A DNA stretch of 64,000 nucleotides from Pantoea sp. RIT-PI-b (GCF_001187905.1 NZ_LGIS01000033.1:310001-374000); one strand, 5' to 3'. Counted from the stretch's first letter, positions 25,513 through 34,719 are shown. The notes: generated by a model not told the origin, from the letters alone. Made by a program: numbers and translations.

Positions 25513-25812
25513 AGGAAGACCTCTTATCAATGTTCCATTAGATTTAAGGACTAGCTAGTCACGCTGAAATTCTAGTCGGTGGTTTTGGTAAAGCCAGGGC
25601 GAAAAGCATGATCATTTGAAACAGATCAAAAGAAGTTTTATTGGCTATCGCGTTGTTCCAGTAAGCAATGACGTCGATCACACCCTTCACAGTGCGTTTT
25701 CTAACCGATTAACAGTGACCTTCGTCACATTTTAAAAATCCTGTCTATACTTTTGCCTTTTGGGATTACGCCTTTGCGCCCGCCCGGCGCGTTCAATATG
25801 CAGGGAACAGGA
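25513..25812. promoter_or_regulatory. CRP sites and promoter of the sugar porter
   Basis: Two CRP-like sites: AATGA-N6-TCACA at 25667-25682 (8 of 10) and AGTGA-N6-TCACA at 25714-25729 (9 of 10). A -10 TATACT lies at 25746-25751, which puts the proximal CRP site near -37 to -41, a class II arrangement. The remainder of the 300 bases shows no gene. Confidence 0.6.
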
Positions 25813-27267
25813 ATGGAAACATCGCAGCAAAACAATGAAGACGACTCAGCACTAAGCAACCTTACCGTGAAACAGCGCCTGTTTTTTGTGGTGCTGGTGG
25901 CCACCATGGGAGCGCTGGCGTTTGGTTATGACACCGGCATTATTTCCGGTGCATTACCGTATATGACCTTACCGCCCGATCAGGGCGGCCTCGATCTCAC
26001 CCCCTTCACCGAAGGTTTAGTGACGTCATCACTGATCTTCGGCGCCGCACTTGGCGCTTTTCTTAGCGGTTACTTCTCCGACCGCTTCGGTCGCCGCATT
26101 ACGCTGCGCAGCCTGGCGCTGATCTTCGTCGCCGGCGCCATTGGTACCGCATTGGCGCCTAATCTGCATGTGATGGTGGCGATGCGTTTCCTGTTGGGAA
26201 TCGCGGTGGGTGGCGGATCGTCAACCGTGCCGGTATTTATTGCAGAAATCGCCGGGCCTAAACGTCGCGCACCGTTGGTGAGTCGCAACGAGCTGATGAT
26301 CGTTTCCGGCCAGCTGCTGGCGTATGTGGTCAGTGCGCTAATGAGCTATTTGCTCAATGATTCGCATATGTGGCGTTACATGTTAGCGCTGGCGATGATT
26401 CCGGGTGCGTTACTGTTTATCGGTACCTTCTTTGTACCGGCTTCGCCGCACTGGATGGTGGCAGAAGGGCGCATCAAAGAAGCAAGCCGTATTCTGCACA
26501 AGCTGCGTGAAACACCGCGCGAAGTGCGAAAAGAGATGGCGGAGATGCGTCAGCATGCCAAAGCTTCGCGTCAGGGACCGTCCGCTCGTGAACTGTTGCA
26601 GCAGAAGTGGGTCATGAGGCTGCTATTGGTGGGTGCGGGGTTGGGTATTGTTATCCAGTTCACCGGCGTGAATGCCTTTATGTATTACACGCCGGTGATT
26701 TTGAAAACCACCGGCATGGGCACCAACGCCTCGATTGCCGCGACCATCGGAAACGGTGTGGTTTCAGTCATTGCAACCATAGTCGGTATCAAAGCGGTGG
26801 GGCGTTTTGGACGTCGTACCATGCTGATGACCGGGCTGACGGTAGTCATTGCCATGCAGCTGGCGCTGGGTTGTGTGCTGCTGTTGATGCCACAAAGCAT
26901 GACGCAAAGTATGTTCGCGCTGGCGGCCATTCTGGTGTTCCTGTTCTTTATGCAGATGTGTATTTCACCGGTTTACTGGCTGCTGATGTCCGAACTGTTC
27001 CCGATGAAATTGCGCGGCGTGCTCACCGGTGCGGCGGTGTCGTTCCAGTGGATTTGCAACGCGGCGGTGGCCTTTGCTTTCCCACCGTTGCTGGCCGCTA
27101 CCGGCAACGCTGCCTTCTTTATCTTTGCCGCCATTAACGTCGCATCGCTGATCTTCGTTATTACCATGTTGCCGGAAACCAAAGGCAAATCGCTTGAGCA
27201 GATCGAAAATGAGATGCGCGATCGTTTTAGCGAGCAGGATCAGGAAGCAGCAGACGGCGTCGCTTAA
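25813..27267 (+). CDS. MFS sugar porter (sugar:H+ symporter)
   Basis: A 484-aa, 12-TM inner-membrane transporter of the sugar porter family (GalP/XylE/IolT type). Family motifs: GYDTGIISGALPYM, FSDRFGRRITL, FGRRTMLMTG and the C-terminal PETKGKSLEQIE. The start METSQQ has AGGGA upstream; a 20-residue longer reading lacks one. Substrate unknown; the two CRP sites upstream indicate catabolite control. Confidence 0.92.
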   Translation: METSQQNNEDDSALSNLTVKQRLFFVVLVATMGALAFGYDTGIISGALPYMTLPPDQGGLDLTPFTEGLVTSSLIFGAALGAFLSGYFSDRFGRRITLRSLALIFVAGAIGTALAPNLHVMVAMRFLLGIAVGGGSSTVPVFIAEIAGPKRRAPLVSRNELMIVSGQLLAYVVSALMSYLLNDSHMWRYMLALAMIPGALLFIGTFFVPASPHWMVAEGRIKEASRILHKLRETPREVRKEMAEMRQHAKASRQGPSARELLQQKWVMRLLLVGAGLGIVIQFTGVNAFMYYTPVILKTTGMGTNASIAATIGNGVVSVIATIVGIKAVGRFGRRTMLMTGLTVVIAMQLALGCVLLLMPQSMTQSMFALAAILVFLFFMQMCISPVYWLLMSELFPMKLRGVLTGAAVSFQWICNAAVAFAFPPLLAATGNAAFFIFAAINVASLIFVITMLPETKGKSLEQIENEMRDRFSEQDQEAADGVA

Positions 27268-27278
27268 CCGCGCTTGAG

Positions 27279-27328
27279 AATTCCTGGCTGCGGGGGGAAG
27301 ATACGCATCTTTCACCGGGCCAGGAATT
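27279..27328 (+). promoter_or_regulatory. Hairpin that includes the yoaK ribosome site
   Basis: AATTCCTGGC (27279-27288) and GCCAGGAATT (27319-27328) are perfect inverted 10-mers. The right arm holds the AGGAA ribosome site of the gene starting at 27332, so the folded mRNA would block initiation. Confidence 0.55.
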
Positions 27329-27331
27329 GCC

Positions 27332-28048
27332 ATGCTGATCACCGCCGAGAACACCCGCACCTTTAATACCGACATTCGCCTGGCCTGCACGCTGGCTGCG
27401 GTAGCTGGCGCGCTCAACACCGCCGCGTTCGAGACCGTCGGTTTCTTTTCGGCAAACATGACCGGCAACGTCTCCTCGCTTTCCGATCATCTGGCGAAAG
27501 CCAATCTGCACGTCGGCCTGTTTTTTCTCCTCATCGTCTTGCTGTTTATCGCCGGTTCATCGGTCTCCACGTTGATTATTAACTCTGGCAGAAGGCGCCA
27601 AATCCGCGGCATCTACGCGATCAATATCCTGATTGAAGGCATTGCGCTGCTGGCGCTGGGCGTGATGGAAAGCGCGTTTCGATTCAGCGGCTCTGGCGTG
27701 CTGTTAGTGCTCAGTCTGAGTTTTCTAATGGGCTTGCAGAACGCGGTAGTGACGCGCATCTCCAACGCGCGCGTCCGTACCACGCATGTTTCGGGGACCG
27801 CCACCGACATCGGCATTGAGTTAGCGATGCTGTTTGATGTGCTGCGCCGCAAAGAATCCCCCAAAGATGCGCCACTGTATATCGAGCGGTTGAAACTGCA
27901 TTGCTACACCGTACTGGCCTTTCTTGGCGGCGGCGTTTTGGGGATTTGGCTGCTGCAGGTGATGAGCTATCTACTGTTAATCGTGATTGGTGCGCTGCTG
28001 AGCGTGCTCGCGTTAACCGCGCTTAAACGGAGCACATCGTCGCAGTAA
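27332..28048 (+). CDS. YoaK/DUF1275 family membrane protein
   Basis: A 238-aa protein with about six hydrophobic segments typical of the YoaK (DUF1275) family (LAAVAGALNTAAFETVGFFS; MTGNVSSLSDHLA; ALGVMESAFRFSGSG). Inner membrane; function unknown in the family. It follows the sugar porter by 64 bases, and its ribosome site is within a hairpin stem. Confidence 0.85.
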   Translation: MLITAENTRTFNTDIRLACTLAAVAGALNTAAFETVGFFSANMTGNVSSLSDHLAKANLHVGLFFLLIVLLFIAGSSVSTLIINSGRRRQIRGIYAINILIEGIALLALGVMESAFRFSGSGVLLVLSLSFLMGLQNAVVTRISNARVRTTHVSGTATDIGIELAMLFDVLRRKESPKDAPLYIERLKLHCYTVLAFLGGGVLGIWLLQVMSYLLLIVIGALLSVLALTALKRSTSSQ

Positions 28049-28050
28049 AC

Positions 28051-28066
28051 AGTGATGTGCTTCACG
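28051..28066 (+). promoter_or_regulatory. CRP-like site upstream of the bgl operon
   Basis: AGTGA-N6-TCACG matches TGTGA-N6-TCACA at 8 of 10 positions. Beta-glucoside operons are classic cAMP-CRP targets; it is placed just after yoaK and about 70 bases before the antiterminator RNA. Confidence 0.5.
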
Positions 28067-28135
28067 CTTTGTCATGCCGCTGCGGAAAATTGCTTGCCAC
28101 TTTCCCCACGCTGTAAGCAAGATAGCCCGCGTTAA

Positions 28136-28164
28136 GGATTGTTACTGTTCGGCAGGCAAAACCT
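28136..28164 (+). promoter_or_regulatory. Ribonucleic antiterminator (RAT) before bglF
   Basis: GGATTGTTACTG ... GCAGGCAAAACC matches the BglG/SacY-class RAT consensus. It overlaps the first bases of the terminator stem that follows, so binding of BglG-type protein would prevent termination and let bglF-bglA be transcribed. Confidence 0.92.
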
Positions 28165-28214
28165 GAGGCGCGCCCTTTTTCATTTCGAAGAGGGCGCGCC
28201 TCAGGTTTTTTTTT
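28158..28214 (+). terminator. Conditional terminator in the bglF leader
   Basis: Perfect 19-bp inverted repeat (28158-28176 with 28191-28209; core CTGAGGCGCGCCCT) followed by T residues. The 5' arm overlaps the RAT, giving the mutually exclusive fold used in bgl antitermination. Confidence 0.92.
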
Positions 28215-28263
28215 GCGCGAAATTCGGGGCATAAATGCAGGGCATTGTTCAGGAGAAAGAGTG

Positions 28264-30144
28264 ATGCAATATCAGGAACTGGCGGATGAGATCGTTGCCG
28301 GCGTCGGCGGCAAAGCGAACATTATCAGCGTGATGCACTGCGCCACGCGTTTGCGCTTCAAGCTCAAAAACAGTCAACAGGCGCAAACGGCGGCGTTGAA
28401 AAACAATCCTGGCGTGATCATGGTGGTGGAGAGCGGCGGCCAATATCAGGTGGTGATTGGTAATCAGGTTGCTGAGGTCTATCGCGAACTGACCGCACGA
28501 CATGCGCTGGACGATCGGAGCGATGCCACCGATAACGAGGCACCACAAGGCCTGTTTGCCCGCTTTATCGATCTGGTTTCCGGCATTTTCACCCCGTTTA
28601 TCGGCGTGATGATCGCCTCCGGCATTATTAAAGGATTGCTGGCGCTGGCGCTGGTGATCGGCGTGATGGATGCCAGCAACGGCAGCTACAAGGTGCTGTT
28701 TGTTGCCAGCGACGGTTTGTTCTATTTCCTGCCAATTTTGCTCGGCTACAGCGCCGGGAAAAAATTTGGCGGCAATCCGTTTGTCAGCATGGCAATTGCC
28801 GCTGCGCTGGTGCATCCGATGATTCTTGAGGTGCTGCAACAGCAGCAGCAGGGCAACGCGCTGACGTTCATTGGCATTCCACTGGAAGTGCTGAACTACA
28901 GCTCTTCGGTGATCCCAATTATCTTTGCCGCCTGGGTTTCCAGCCTGATTGAGCGCTGGGTGCATCCGCGTTCGCCCAGCGCGGTGCGTAACTTCACTAC
29001 GCCGTTATGCTGCCTGCTGATTACCGTGCCGCTGACTTTTCTCGCCATTGGCCCGGCGGCCACCTGGTTAAGCCGCATGCTGGCCGAAGGCTATTTGTGG
29101 ATTTATAGCCTGAGCCCAATGATTGCCGGTGCGGTGATGGGCGCAATCTGGCAAGTGTGCGTCATTTTTGGTCTGCACTGGGGATTGGTGCCGATTATGC
29201 TGAATAACCTCGCCAACTTTGGTCACGACACCTTGCTGCCGCTGCTGATGCCTGCGGTGCTGGGGCAGGCGGGCGCGACGCTGGGCATCTTCCTGCGTAC
29301 TCGAGAGGCTAAGCTGAAAGCGATGGCGGGATCGGCCTTCACCGCCAGCATCTTTGGCATCACCGAGCCGGCAGTCTATGGCGTCACGCTGCCGCGCCGT
29401 CGTCCGTTTATCTTCGGTTGCATTGGCGGAGCGCTGGGCGCGGCGATTCTCGGTTTCTGGCACACCACCATTTACTCCTTTGGCTTCCCGAGCGTCTTCA
29501 CCTTTATTCAGGTGGTGCCGAACAGTGGCATTGATGCCAGCGTGCTGGCGGCATTCGCCGGTGCAGCGGTGGCGCTGCTGTTTGCCTGCGTCACCACCTA
29601 TCTATTTGGCCTTAGCGAAGTAGCCGCCACGCCGGCAGCGGCAGTAACACCGGCGCCCGCCGCAGTTGCGCCGCCTGCCAGCCTGACGCGACGCGAAAGC
29701 GTGGTGAGCCCGATGGCGGGAGCGGTGATTCCGCTGGAGCAGGTTAAGGATGAGACCTTTGCCAGCGGATTGTTGGGCAAAGGCGCGGCGATTATCCCGC
29801 AGCAGGGGCGCGTGGTTTCCCCGATCAACGGCGTGGTGTCGTCGATATTCCGCACCGGTCATGCCATCGGCCTGACCTCAGAACAGGGCGCGGAAGTGCT
29901 GATCCACGTTGGCCTCGACACCGTGAAGCTGGACGGACAATTTTTCCATCCCAGGGTCGCGAACGATCAGCCGATTAAGGTGGGGGATGTGCTGCTGGAA
30001 TTCGATCTCGATGCAATCAAAGCCGCAGGATTCGATCTCACCACGCCCGTGCTGGTGAGTAACAGTGATGATTTTGTGGATGTATTAACCCTGAGCCACA
30101 CGGCGGTGAGCGAAGGCGCTCCGCTGTTGGCCGTGCTGAAATAA
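28264..30144 (+). CDS. Beta-glucoside PTS permease EIIBCA (BglF-like)
   Basis: A 626-aa EIIBCA that imports and phosphorylates aryl-beta-glucosides such as arbutin or salicin; in bgl systems it also phosphorylates BglG to control it. IIB: phospho-Cys C26 in HCATRLRFKL. IIC: about 8-10 membrane segments (110-455), with motif GITEPAVYGVTLPRRRPF. IIA: phospho-His H548 in VLIHVGLDTVKLDG. The ATG at 28264 is used; an upstream reading is a leader artefact. Preceded by RAT/terminator and followed 15 bases later by the glucosidase. Confidence 0.95.
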   Translation: MQYQELADEIVAGVGGKANIISVMHCATRLRFKLKNSQQAQTAALKNNPGVIMVVESGGQYQVVIGNQVAEVYRELTARHALDDRSDATDNEAPQGLFARFIDLVSGIFTPFIGVMIASGIIKGLLALALVIGVMDASNGSYKVLFVASDGLFYFLPILLGYSAGKKFGGNPFVSMAIAAALVHPMILEVLQQQQQGNALTFIGIPLEVLNYSSSVIPIIFAAWVSSLIERWVHPRSPSAVRNFTTPLCCLLITVPLTFLAIGPAATWLSRMLAEGYLWIYSLSPMIAGAVMGAIWQVCVIFGLHWGLVPIMLNNLANFGHDTLLPLLMPAVLGQAGATLGIFLRTREAKLKAMAGSAFTASIFGITEPAVYGVTLPRRRPFIFGCIGGALGAAILGFWHTTIYSFGFPSVFTFIQVVPNSGIDASVLAAFAGAAVALLFACVTTYLFGLSEVAATPAAAVTPAPAAVAPPASLTRRESVVSPMAGAVIPLEQVKDETFASGLLGKGAAIIPQQGRVVSPINGVVSSIFRTGHAIGLTSEQGAEVLIHVGLDTVKLDGQFFHPRVANDQPIKVGDVLLEFDLDAIKAAGFDLTTPVLVSNSDDFVDVLTLSHTAVSEGAPLLAVLK

Positions 30145-30159
30145 CCAAGGAGTAAGCAA

Positions 30160-31554
30160 ATGACTAAACGTTTCCCGGATGAATTTTTATGGGGTGGCGC
30201 GGTTGCCGCCAATCAGGTTGAAGGGGCTTATCAGGAAGGCGGTAAGGGCTTATCCACGTCGGATTTACAACCGAAAGGCATTTTTGGCGCGCGCGTGGAG
30301 CGCAGCGGTGATGACTTTGGTATCAAAGATACCGCCATCGATTTCTATCACCGCTTCCCGCAGGACATCAAACTATTCGCTGAAATGGGCTTTACCGTGC
30401 TGCGTACCTCAATTGCCTGGACGCGCATTTTCCCACAGGGCGACGAAGCCGAGCCGAATGAAGCGGGACTGGCCTATTACGATCGTCTGTTTGATGAGAT
30501 GGCGAAATACAACATCACGCCGCTGGTGACTCTGTCACATTATGAAATGCCGTATGGCTTGATTAAAAAGTACGGCGGCTGGGGCAATCGCATCACCATT
30601 GATTGTTTCGAGCGTTATGCGCGCGCAGTGTTCACCCGTTTTCAGCACAAGGTGAAGCTGTGGCTGACCTTCAATGAAATCAATATGTCGCTGCATGCGC
30701 CTTTCACCGGCGTGGGGCTGGCGGAAGAGAGCGACCAGCAGGCGATTTATCAGGCGATTCACCACCAGCTGGTGGCGAGTGGTCGCGCGGTAAAAGCCTG
30801 CCATGAAATCGTGCAGGACGGCAAAATTGGCAATATGCTGCTGGGCGCGCTGCTTTATCCATTGAGCTGCCGACCGGCGGACGTGCTGGAAACCCTGCAG
30901 CAAAACCGCGAATGGCTGTTCTTTGGCGATGTGCAGGTACGCGGCGCTTATCCAGCGTATATGAAGCGGTTCTTTGCCGATCGCGGCATCACTATTGCGA
31001 TGACCGACGAAGATAAACGCGACCTGCAAAACACCGTCGATTACATCTCCTTCAGCTACTACATGACCGGCTGCGTCACTACCAATGAAGAGGATAATCA
31101 GAAAGCGCGCGGCAACATTCTCTCAATGGTGCCGAATCCACATTTGCCGAGTTCTGATTGGGGCTGGCAGATTGATCCAGAAGGGCTGCGCATTCTGCTC
31201 AATATTCTTTATGACCGTTATCAGAAGCCGCTGTTTATCGTGGAAAACGGGCTGGGCGCCAAAGATGTGGTAGAAGCCGATGGCACTATTAATGATGATT
31301 ATCGCATTCAGTATCTCAACGATCATCTGGTGCAGGTGCGCGAAGCGATTGAGGATGGCGTCGAGGTGATGGGCTATACCTGCTGGGGCCCGATTGATTT
31401 AGTCAGCGCATCCAAAGCCGAGTTTTCCAAGCGCTACGGTTTTATCTATGTTGATCGTGATGATGCCGGCAACGGCACGCTGGAACGTTCGCGCAAGAAG
31501 AGTTTCTTCTGGTATCAGGACGTGATCCGCAGTCATGGTGAAGCGTTGAAATAA
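30160..31554 (+). CDS. 6-phospho-beta-glucosidase (GH1)
   Basis: A 464-aa cytoplasmic GH1 enzyme that hydrolyses the phosphorylated beta-glucosides delivered by the EIIBCA. Acid/base E173 is in LTFNEINMS and nucleophile E362 in FIVENGLG; the N-terminal FLWGGAVAANQVEGAY is a family signature. It is in one operon with the permease (15-base gap, AAGGAG ribosome site). Close relatives are BglA, BglB and AscB of E. coli; which of these is the ortholog is not decided. Confidence 0.95.
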   Translation: MTKRFPDEFLWGGAVAANQVEGAYQEGGKGLSTSDLQPKGIFGARVERSGDDFGIKDTAIDFYHRFPQDIKLFAEMGFTVLRTSIAWTRIFPQGDEAEPNEAGLAYYDRLFDEMAKYNITPLVTLSHYEMPYGLIKKYGGWGNRITIDCFERYARAVFTRFQHKVKLWLTFNEINMSLHAPFTGVGLAEESDQQAIYQAIHHQLVASGRAVKACHEIVQDGKIGNMLLGALLYPLSCRPADVLETLQQNREWLFFGDVQVRGAYPAYMKRFFADRGITIAMTDEDKRDLQNTVDYISFSYYMTGCVTTNEEDNQKARGNILSMVPNPHLPSSDWGWQIDPEGLRILLNILYDRYQKPLFIVENGLGAKDVVEADGTINDDYRIQYLNDHLVQVREAIEDGVEVMGYTCWGPIDLVSASKAEFSKRYGFIYVDRDDAGNGTLERSRKKSFFWYQDVIRSHGEALK

Positions 31555-31575
31555 CGTAGGTGGCGAGGTTTTCGT

Positions 31576-31603
31576 AGGGTGCGCATTGATGCGCACCCTG
31601 TTT
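31576..31603. terminator. Convergent hairpin between glucosidase and bglG
   Basis: Stem AGGGTGCGCA/TGCGCACCCT with loop TTGA (31576-31599), followed by TGTTT. It is placed to end both convergent transcripts and belongs to the GGTGCGCA palindrome family also seen at 3556 and 41066. Confidence 0.55.
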
Positions 31604-32465
31604 AAGCCTCGTCGGCATCTTCCTGCAACGCCAGCGTCTCTTTGCGCACGCGTTCAATATGAATCGTCAGAAACATGCGTTCTTCGCTGGAAAGTTCATA
31701 CAGATATTTCTGCTGAATATGTTGGTCGATTTTCATCGCACATTGATAGGCAACGGGATATTTGTCGCGCACCACATCATGCAGTGATTCATCCTCGCTC
31801 CACACGCCGCGTTTACCCAACATGCGCTGGGCGAAAAACTTCAGGTGGTTGACGAAGCGGTTGTAACTCAGGCTATCGGTGCGGTAATCGAGCTGCAGCC
31901 GATACTTCACGATATGCAGAATCTCCTGCATAAACTGCGTGATGTGCGAGACATCAGCGAAGTCGCTGCCGAGCTGCGCATTCACCAGATGTAACGCAAT
32001 AAAGCCGGCCTCATCTTCCGGCAGCATGACACCCAGTCGCTTGCTGATCATCTCCAGCGCTTCAAGGCCAAGTGAGAACTCCTTCGGATACAGCGTTTTA
32101 ATCTCCCACTTCAACACGTTGCGAATCGGAATGCCCTGCTGATGACGCTCAATGGCAAAGTGACAGTGATCGCACAGCGCGATGGATAGACTTTCATGTA
32201 GCGGTTGGCCAAGCTGCTGACGTGCGTTGGCGATAATCAGTTCGCTGGTGGTAATCACCTCCAGCGGAATATCCGACAGCAGTTCGCTGAGCCGTCCCGT
32301 TAAGGCATCGCTTTGTAGCGCAAACACTTTCTCGATCTGCTGCGCATCCAGTGTGTCGCCGACGCGCTTCTGAAACGCTAAACCGCGTCCCATCACCACC
32401 TGCTCTTTGCCGTTGTCGCCCAGCACCACCGCGACATTATTGTTGAGGATCTTGGCGATTTTCAT
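31602..32465 (-). CDS. BglG/LicT-type transcription antiterminator
   Basis: A 287-aa RNA-binding antiterminator. The N-terminal CAT domain (MKIAKILNNNVAVVLGDNGK) binds RAT RNA; two PRD domains (about 65-170 and 175-280) carry the His residues phosphorylated by EII and HPr. It controls the beta-glucoside operon, and, because its own leader also has a RAT and terminator, itself. The gene is convergent to the operon it regulates, in contrast to the usual bglG-bglF-bglB order. Confidence 0.93.
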   Translation of the reverse strand: MKIAKILNNNVAVVLGDNGKEQVVMGRGLAFQKRVGDTLDAQQIEKVFALQSDALTGRLSELLSDIPLEVITTSELIIANARQQLGQPLHESLSIALCDHCHFAIERHQQGIPIRNVLKWEIKTLYPKEFSLGLEALEMISKRLGVMLPEDEAGFIALHLVNAQLGSDFADVSHITQFMQEILHIVKYRLQLDYRTDSLSYNRFVNHLKFFAQRMLGKRGVWSEDESLHDVVRDKYPVAYQCAMKIDQHIQQKYLYELSSEERMFLTIHIERVRKETLALQEDADEA

Positions 32466-32480
32466 TTTTCTCAGCCCTGA

Positions 32481-32524
32481 AAATAAAAAACCTGACCCAC
32501 CGGGAGGACGGCGTGTCAGGTTTT
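32481..32524 (-). terminator. Conditional terminator in the bglG leader
   Basis: On the - strand AAAACCTGAC and GTCAGGTTTT pair (32515-32524 with 32487-32496), followed by T residues. The 5' arm overlaps the RAT. Confidence 0.85.
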
Positions 32525-32550
32525 GCCTGCGCTGAACGCAGTAACAATCT
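32518..32550 (-). promoter_or_regulatory. RAT before bglG
   Basis: On the - strand, AGATTGTTACTG ... GCAGGCAAAACCT matches the BglG-class RAT with a slightly longer loop than the bglF copy. It implies positive autoregulation by antitermination. Confidence 0.88.
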
Positions 32551-32709
32551 CGCGAGATCATAATCGGCTGAGGATTTCCGACAAGCAGAGCGACAGTTAA
32601 ATGTGAAATGCATCATGTTTCCTCGGCGATTAATCAGGCGCGTTTGAGCCTGCCTAAACCTTGACAGGTTAAAGCGTAAAGATAGTGTAAGGATTTGATC
32701 AGAATTTTT

Positions 32710-32736
32710 TAAAGTTTGCGTTAGGGGTGCCGATAG
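32710..32736 (+). promoter_or_regulatory. FliA (sigma-28) promoter for fliD
   Basis: TAAAGTTT-N11-GCCGATAG: exact -35, 7 of 8 in the -10, exact spacing. It ends 33 bases before the fliD start. Confidence 0.9.
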
Positions 32737-32769
32737 TACCGTAACGTTAATTTAACAGGAGTTGCGTAC

Positions 32770-34182
32770 ATGACTGGGATTTCAACTTTAGGCGTCGGTT
32801 CAGGACTGGGTTTGAGCACCATTCTCGACAAACTGACCGCGGCGGAAAAACAATCGTTATCGCCAATTTCAAAACAGCAGTCGGCTGCTACCGCCAAGCT
32901 TTCCGCTTACGGCACGCTGAAAACTGCGATTCAGACTTTCCAGACGGCAAACAACAAATTAAATGATGCCGCGCTTTATACGTCGACTACCACAGCATCC
33001 AGTTCCAGTGCGTTTAGCGCAGATTCCAACGGCAATGCGCTGGCCGGCAAATACACCATTAGCGTGCAGAAGCTGGCACAGTCGCAGACGCTGACGAGTG
33101 CGACTCAAACCGATACCAAAGCGGCGATTGGCAGCGACGCAGCCACACGCACCATGAAGTTTGTCACCGCAGAAGGTAAAGAGAAGAGCATTACGCTGAC
33201 CAAAGATCAGACTTCACTTGCTGCTATTCGTGACACCATTAACAAATCAGAAGTCGGCGTCACCGCTAGCCTGATTAAGGTTTCGGCAACCGAATATCGT
33301 CTGTCGCTCAGCTCAAGCGCATCGGGCACGGCCAATGCAGTGAAATCACTCAGCGTAACCGGTGATGACACCTTGCACGGCTTTATTGGCTTTGATGCTG
33401 CGGATACCGCAGGCAGCGGCATGACGCAGAGTGTCGAAGCGCAGAACGCGAAGTTGACCGTTAATAACGTAGCGATTGAGAGCAGCAGCAATGTTATTAC
33501 CGATGCGGTAGAAGGCATCACGCTGAAACTGAATGATGAGACATCCGGCAACCAAACGCTAACCGTCAGCAGCGATACCAACAAGGCCAAGACCGCCATT
33601 ACGGATTGGGTGAACGCCTACAACTCGCTGCAGGATACTATGGCGAGTTTGACCAAATATACGCCCGTCGATGCAGGTAAAGATCCGGATGGAAAAAATG
33701 GTGCGCTGATCGGCGATGGCACGCTGCGCAATATTCAGGTGCAGCTGAAAAGTATTCTGGCGAACAGTTCGGACTCCAACGTTTACAAGACCTTATCGCA
33801 GGCGGGTATTACCACCGATCCAACCAGCGGTAAGCTTAATCTTGATGCAGCCAAACTGACCAGCAGCCTGCAGGTTAAACCGGAAGCGATTCGTGACATG
33901 TTCGTCGGCGATAGCAAAAAAACCGGTGTATCGACGGTGATGAATAATACCTTTACGGCTTTCCTTAGCAGCAAAGGCGTATTGCAGGGCGCGACAGATA
34001 CCATCAGTAAGAAGCTGAATACGCTGACCGAACAGTACAATACCGCCAGCAAACGCATCGATGACACCATCGCGCGTTATAAAAAGCAGTTCACTAATTT
34101 AGATAAGATGGTCAGCGTACTGAATAACACCAGTAACTATCTGACAGAGCAGTTTAGTAGTACTTCTAAGACGAATAAATAA
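32770..34182 (+). CDS. fliD: Flagellar filament cap protein FliD (HAP2), unlinked copy
   Basis: A 470-aa flagellar cap protein that folds flagellin at the filament tip. The N-terminal MTGISTLGVGSGLGLSTILD and the C-terminal coiled region (TASKRIDDTIARYKKQFTNL ... SNYLTEQFSSTSK) match FliD closely, and the length equals that of E. coli. Exported by the flagellar type III system, so no signal peptide is expected. There is no fliC, fliS or fliT beside it; it is flanked by bglG and yajD. A near-perfect FliA promoter suggests it is expressed. Confidence 0.94.
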   Translation: MTGISTLGVGSGLGLSTILDKLTAAEKQSLSPISKQQSAATAKLSAYGTLKTAIQTFQTANNKLNDAALYTSTTTASSSSAFSADSNGNALAGKYTISVQKLAQSQTLTSATQTDTKAAIGSDAATRTMKFVTAEGKEKSITLTKDQTSLAAIRDTINKSEVGVTASLIKVSATEYRLSLSSSASGTANAVKSLSVTGDDTLHGFIGFDAADTAGSGMTQSVEAQNAKLTVNNVAIESSSNVITDAVEGITLKLNDETSGNQTLTVSSDTNKAKTAITDWVNAYNSLQDTMASLTKYTPVDAGKDPDGKNGALIGDGTLRNIQVQLKSILANSSDSNVYKTLSQAGITTDPTSGKLNLDAAKLTSSLQVKPEAIRDMFVGDSKKTGVSTVMNNTFTAFLSSKGVLQGATDTISKKLNTLTEQYNTASKRIDDTIARYKKQFTNLDKMVSVLNNTSNYLTEQFSSTSKTNK

Positions 34183-34226
34183 CGTTTCTTCGGGTCGCCA
34201 CTGATGGCGACCTGATGGTAATAAGG

Positions 34227-34574
34227 TTATTTTTTCTTATTAAGCATCGCTTTCAAATCAGCAAAAGGATTATAGGTGGCTTCACCGACATCCTTTTGCG
34301 CATCTTCCCCCGCTACCACGCTGGTGCCGTATTGATCGGCTTCCGTGTATTTAGAGTGCTCATGGTCATGGCAATAGAGACACAATAACTCCCAGTTGCT
34401 GCCGTCTTCCGGGTTATTGGTGTGGTCGTGATCGATATGGTGCACCGTCAATTCACGTAGGTTGGAGTAAACAAATTCTCGCGAGCAGCGTCCACACACC
34501 CACGGATAAATTTTTAATGCTTTCTCACGGTAGCCGCTTTCCAGCCGGGTGTAGTTTTTGGGAATCAAAGCCAT
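34227..34574 (-). CDS. yajD: HNH nuclease family protein YajD
   Basis: A 115-aa HNH-fold protein almost identical in layout to E. coli YajD (MALIPKNYTRLESGYREKAL). Zinc CxxC pairs CGRC and CLYC and the HNH core HHIDHDHTNNPEDGSNWELL are present. Physiological role unknown. Confidence 0.93.
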   Translation of the reverse strand: MALIPKNYTRLESGYREKALKIYPWVCGRCSREFVYSNLRELTVHHIDHDHTNNPEDGSNWELLCLYCHDHEHSKYTEADQYGTSVVAGEDAQKDVGEATYNPFADLKAMLNKKK

Positions 34575-34719
34575 TGCCGAGGTACCTGTTAAAAGAGAGT
34601 GATTTATTTTGATTGCAGCAAACTAATCCAGACAGCAGGGTACTGCAAGTGGCGGGCGGAGTCAGCTATTGGCTCTTAAAACGGGAAGGGAAAATCGTGG
34701 CGATTACAGCGTGGCTAGC

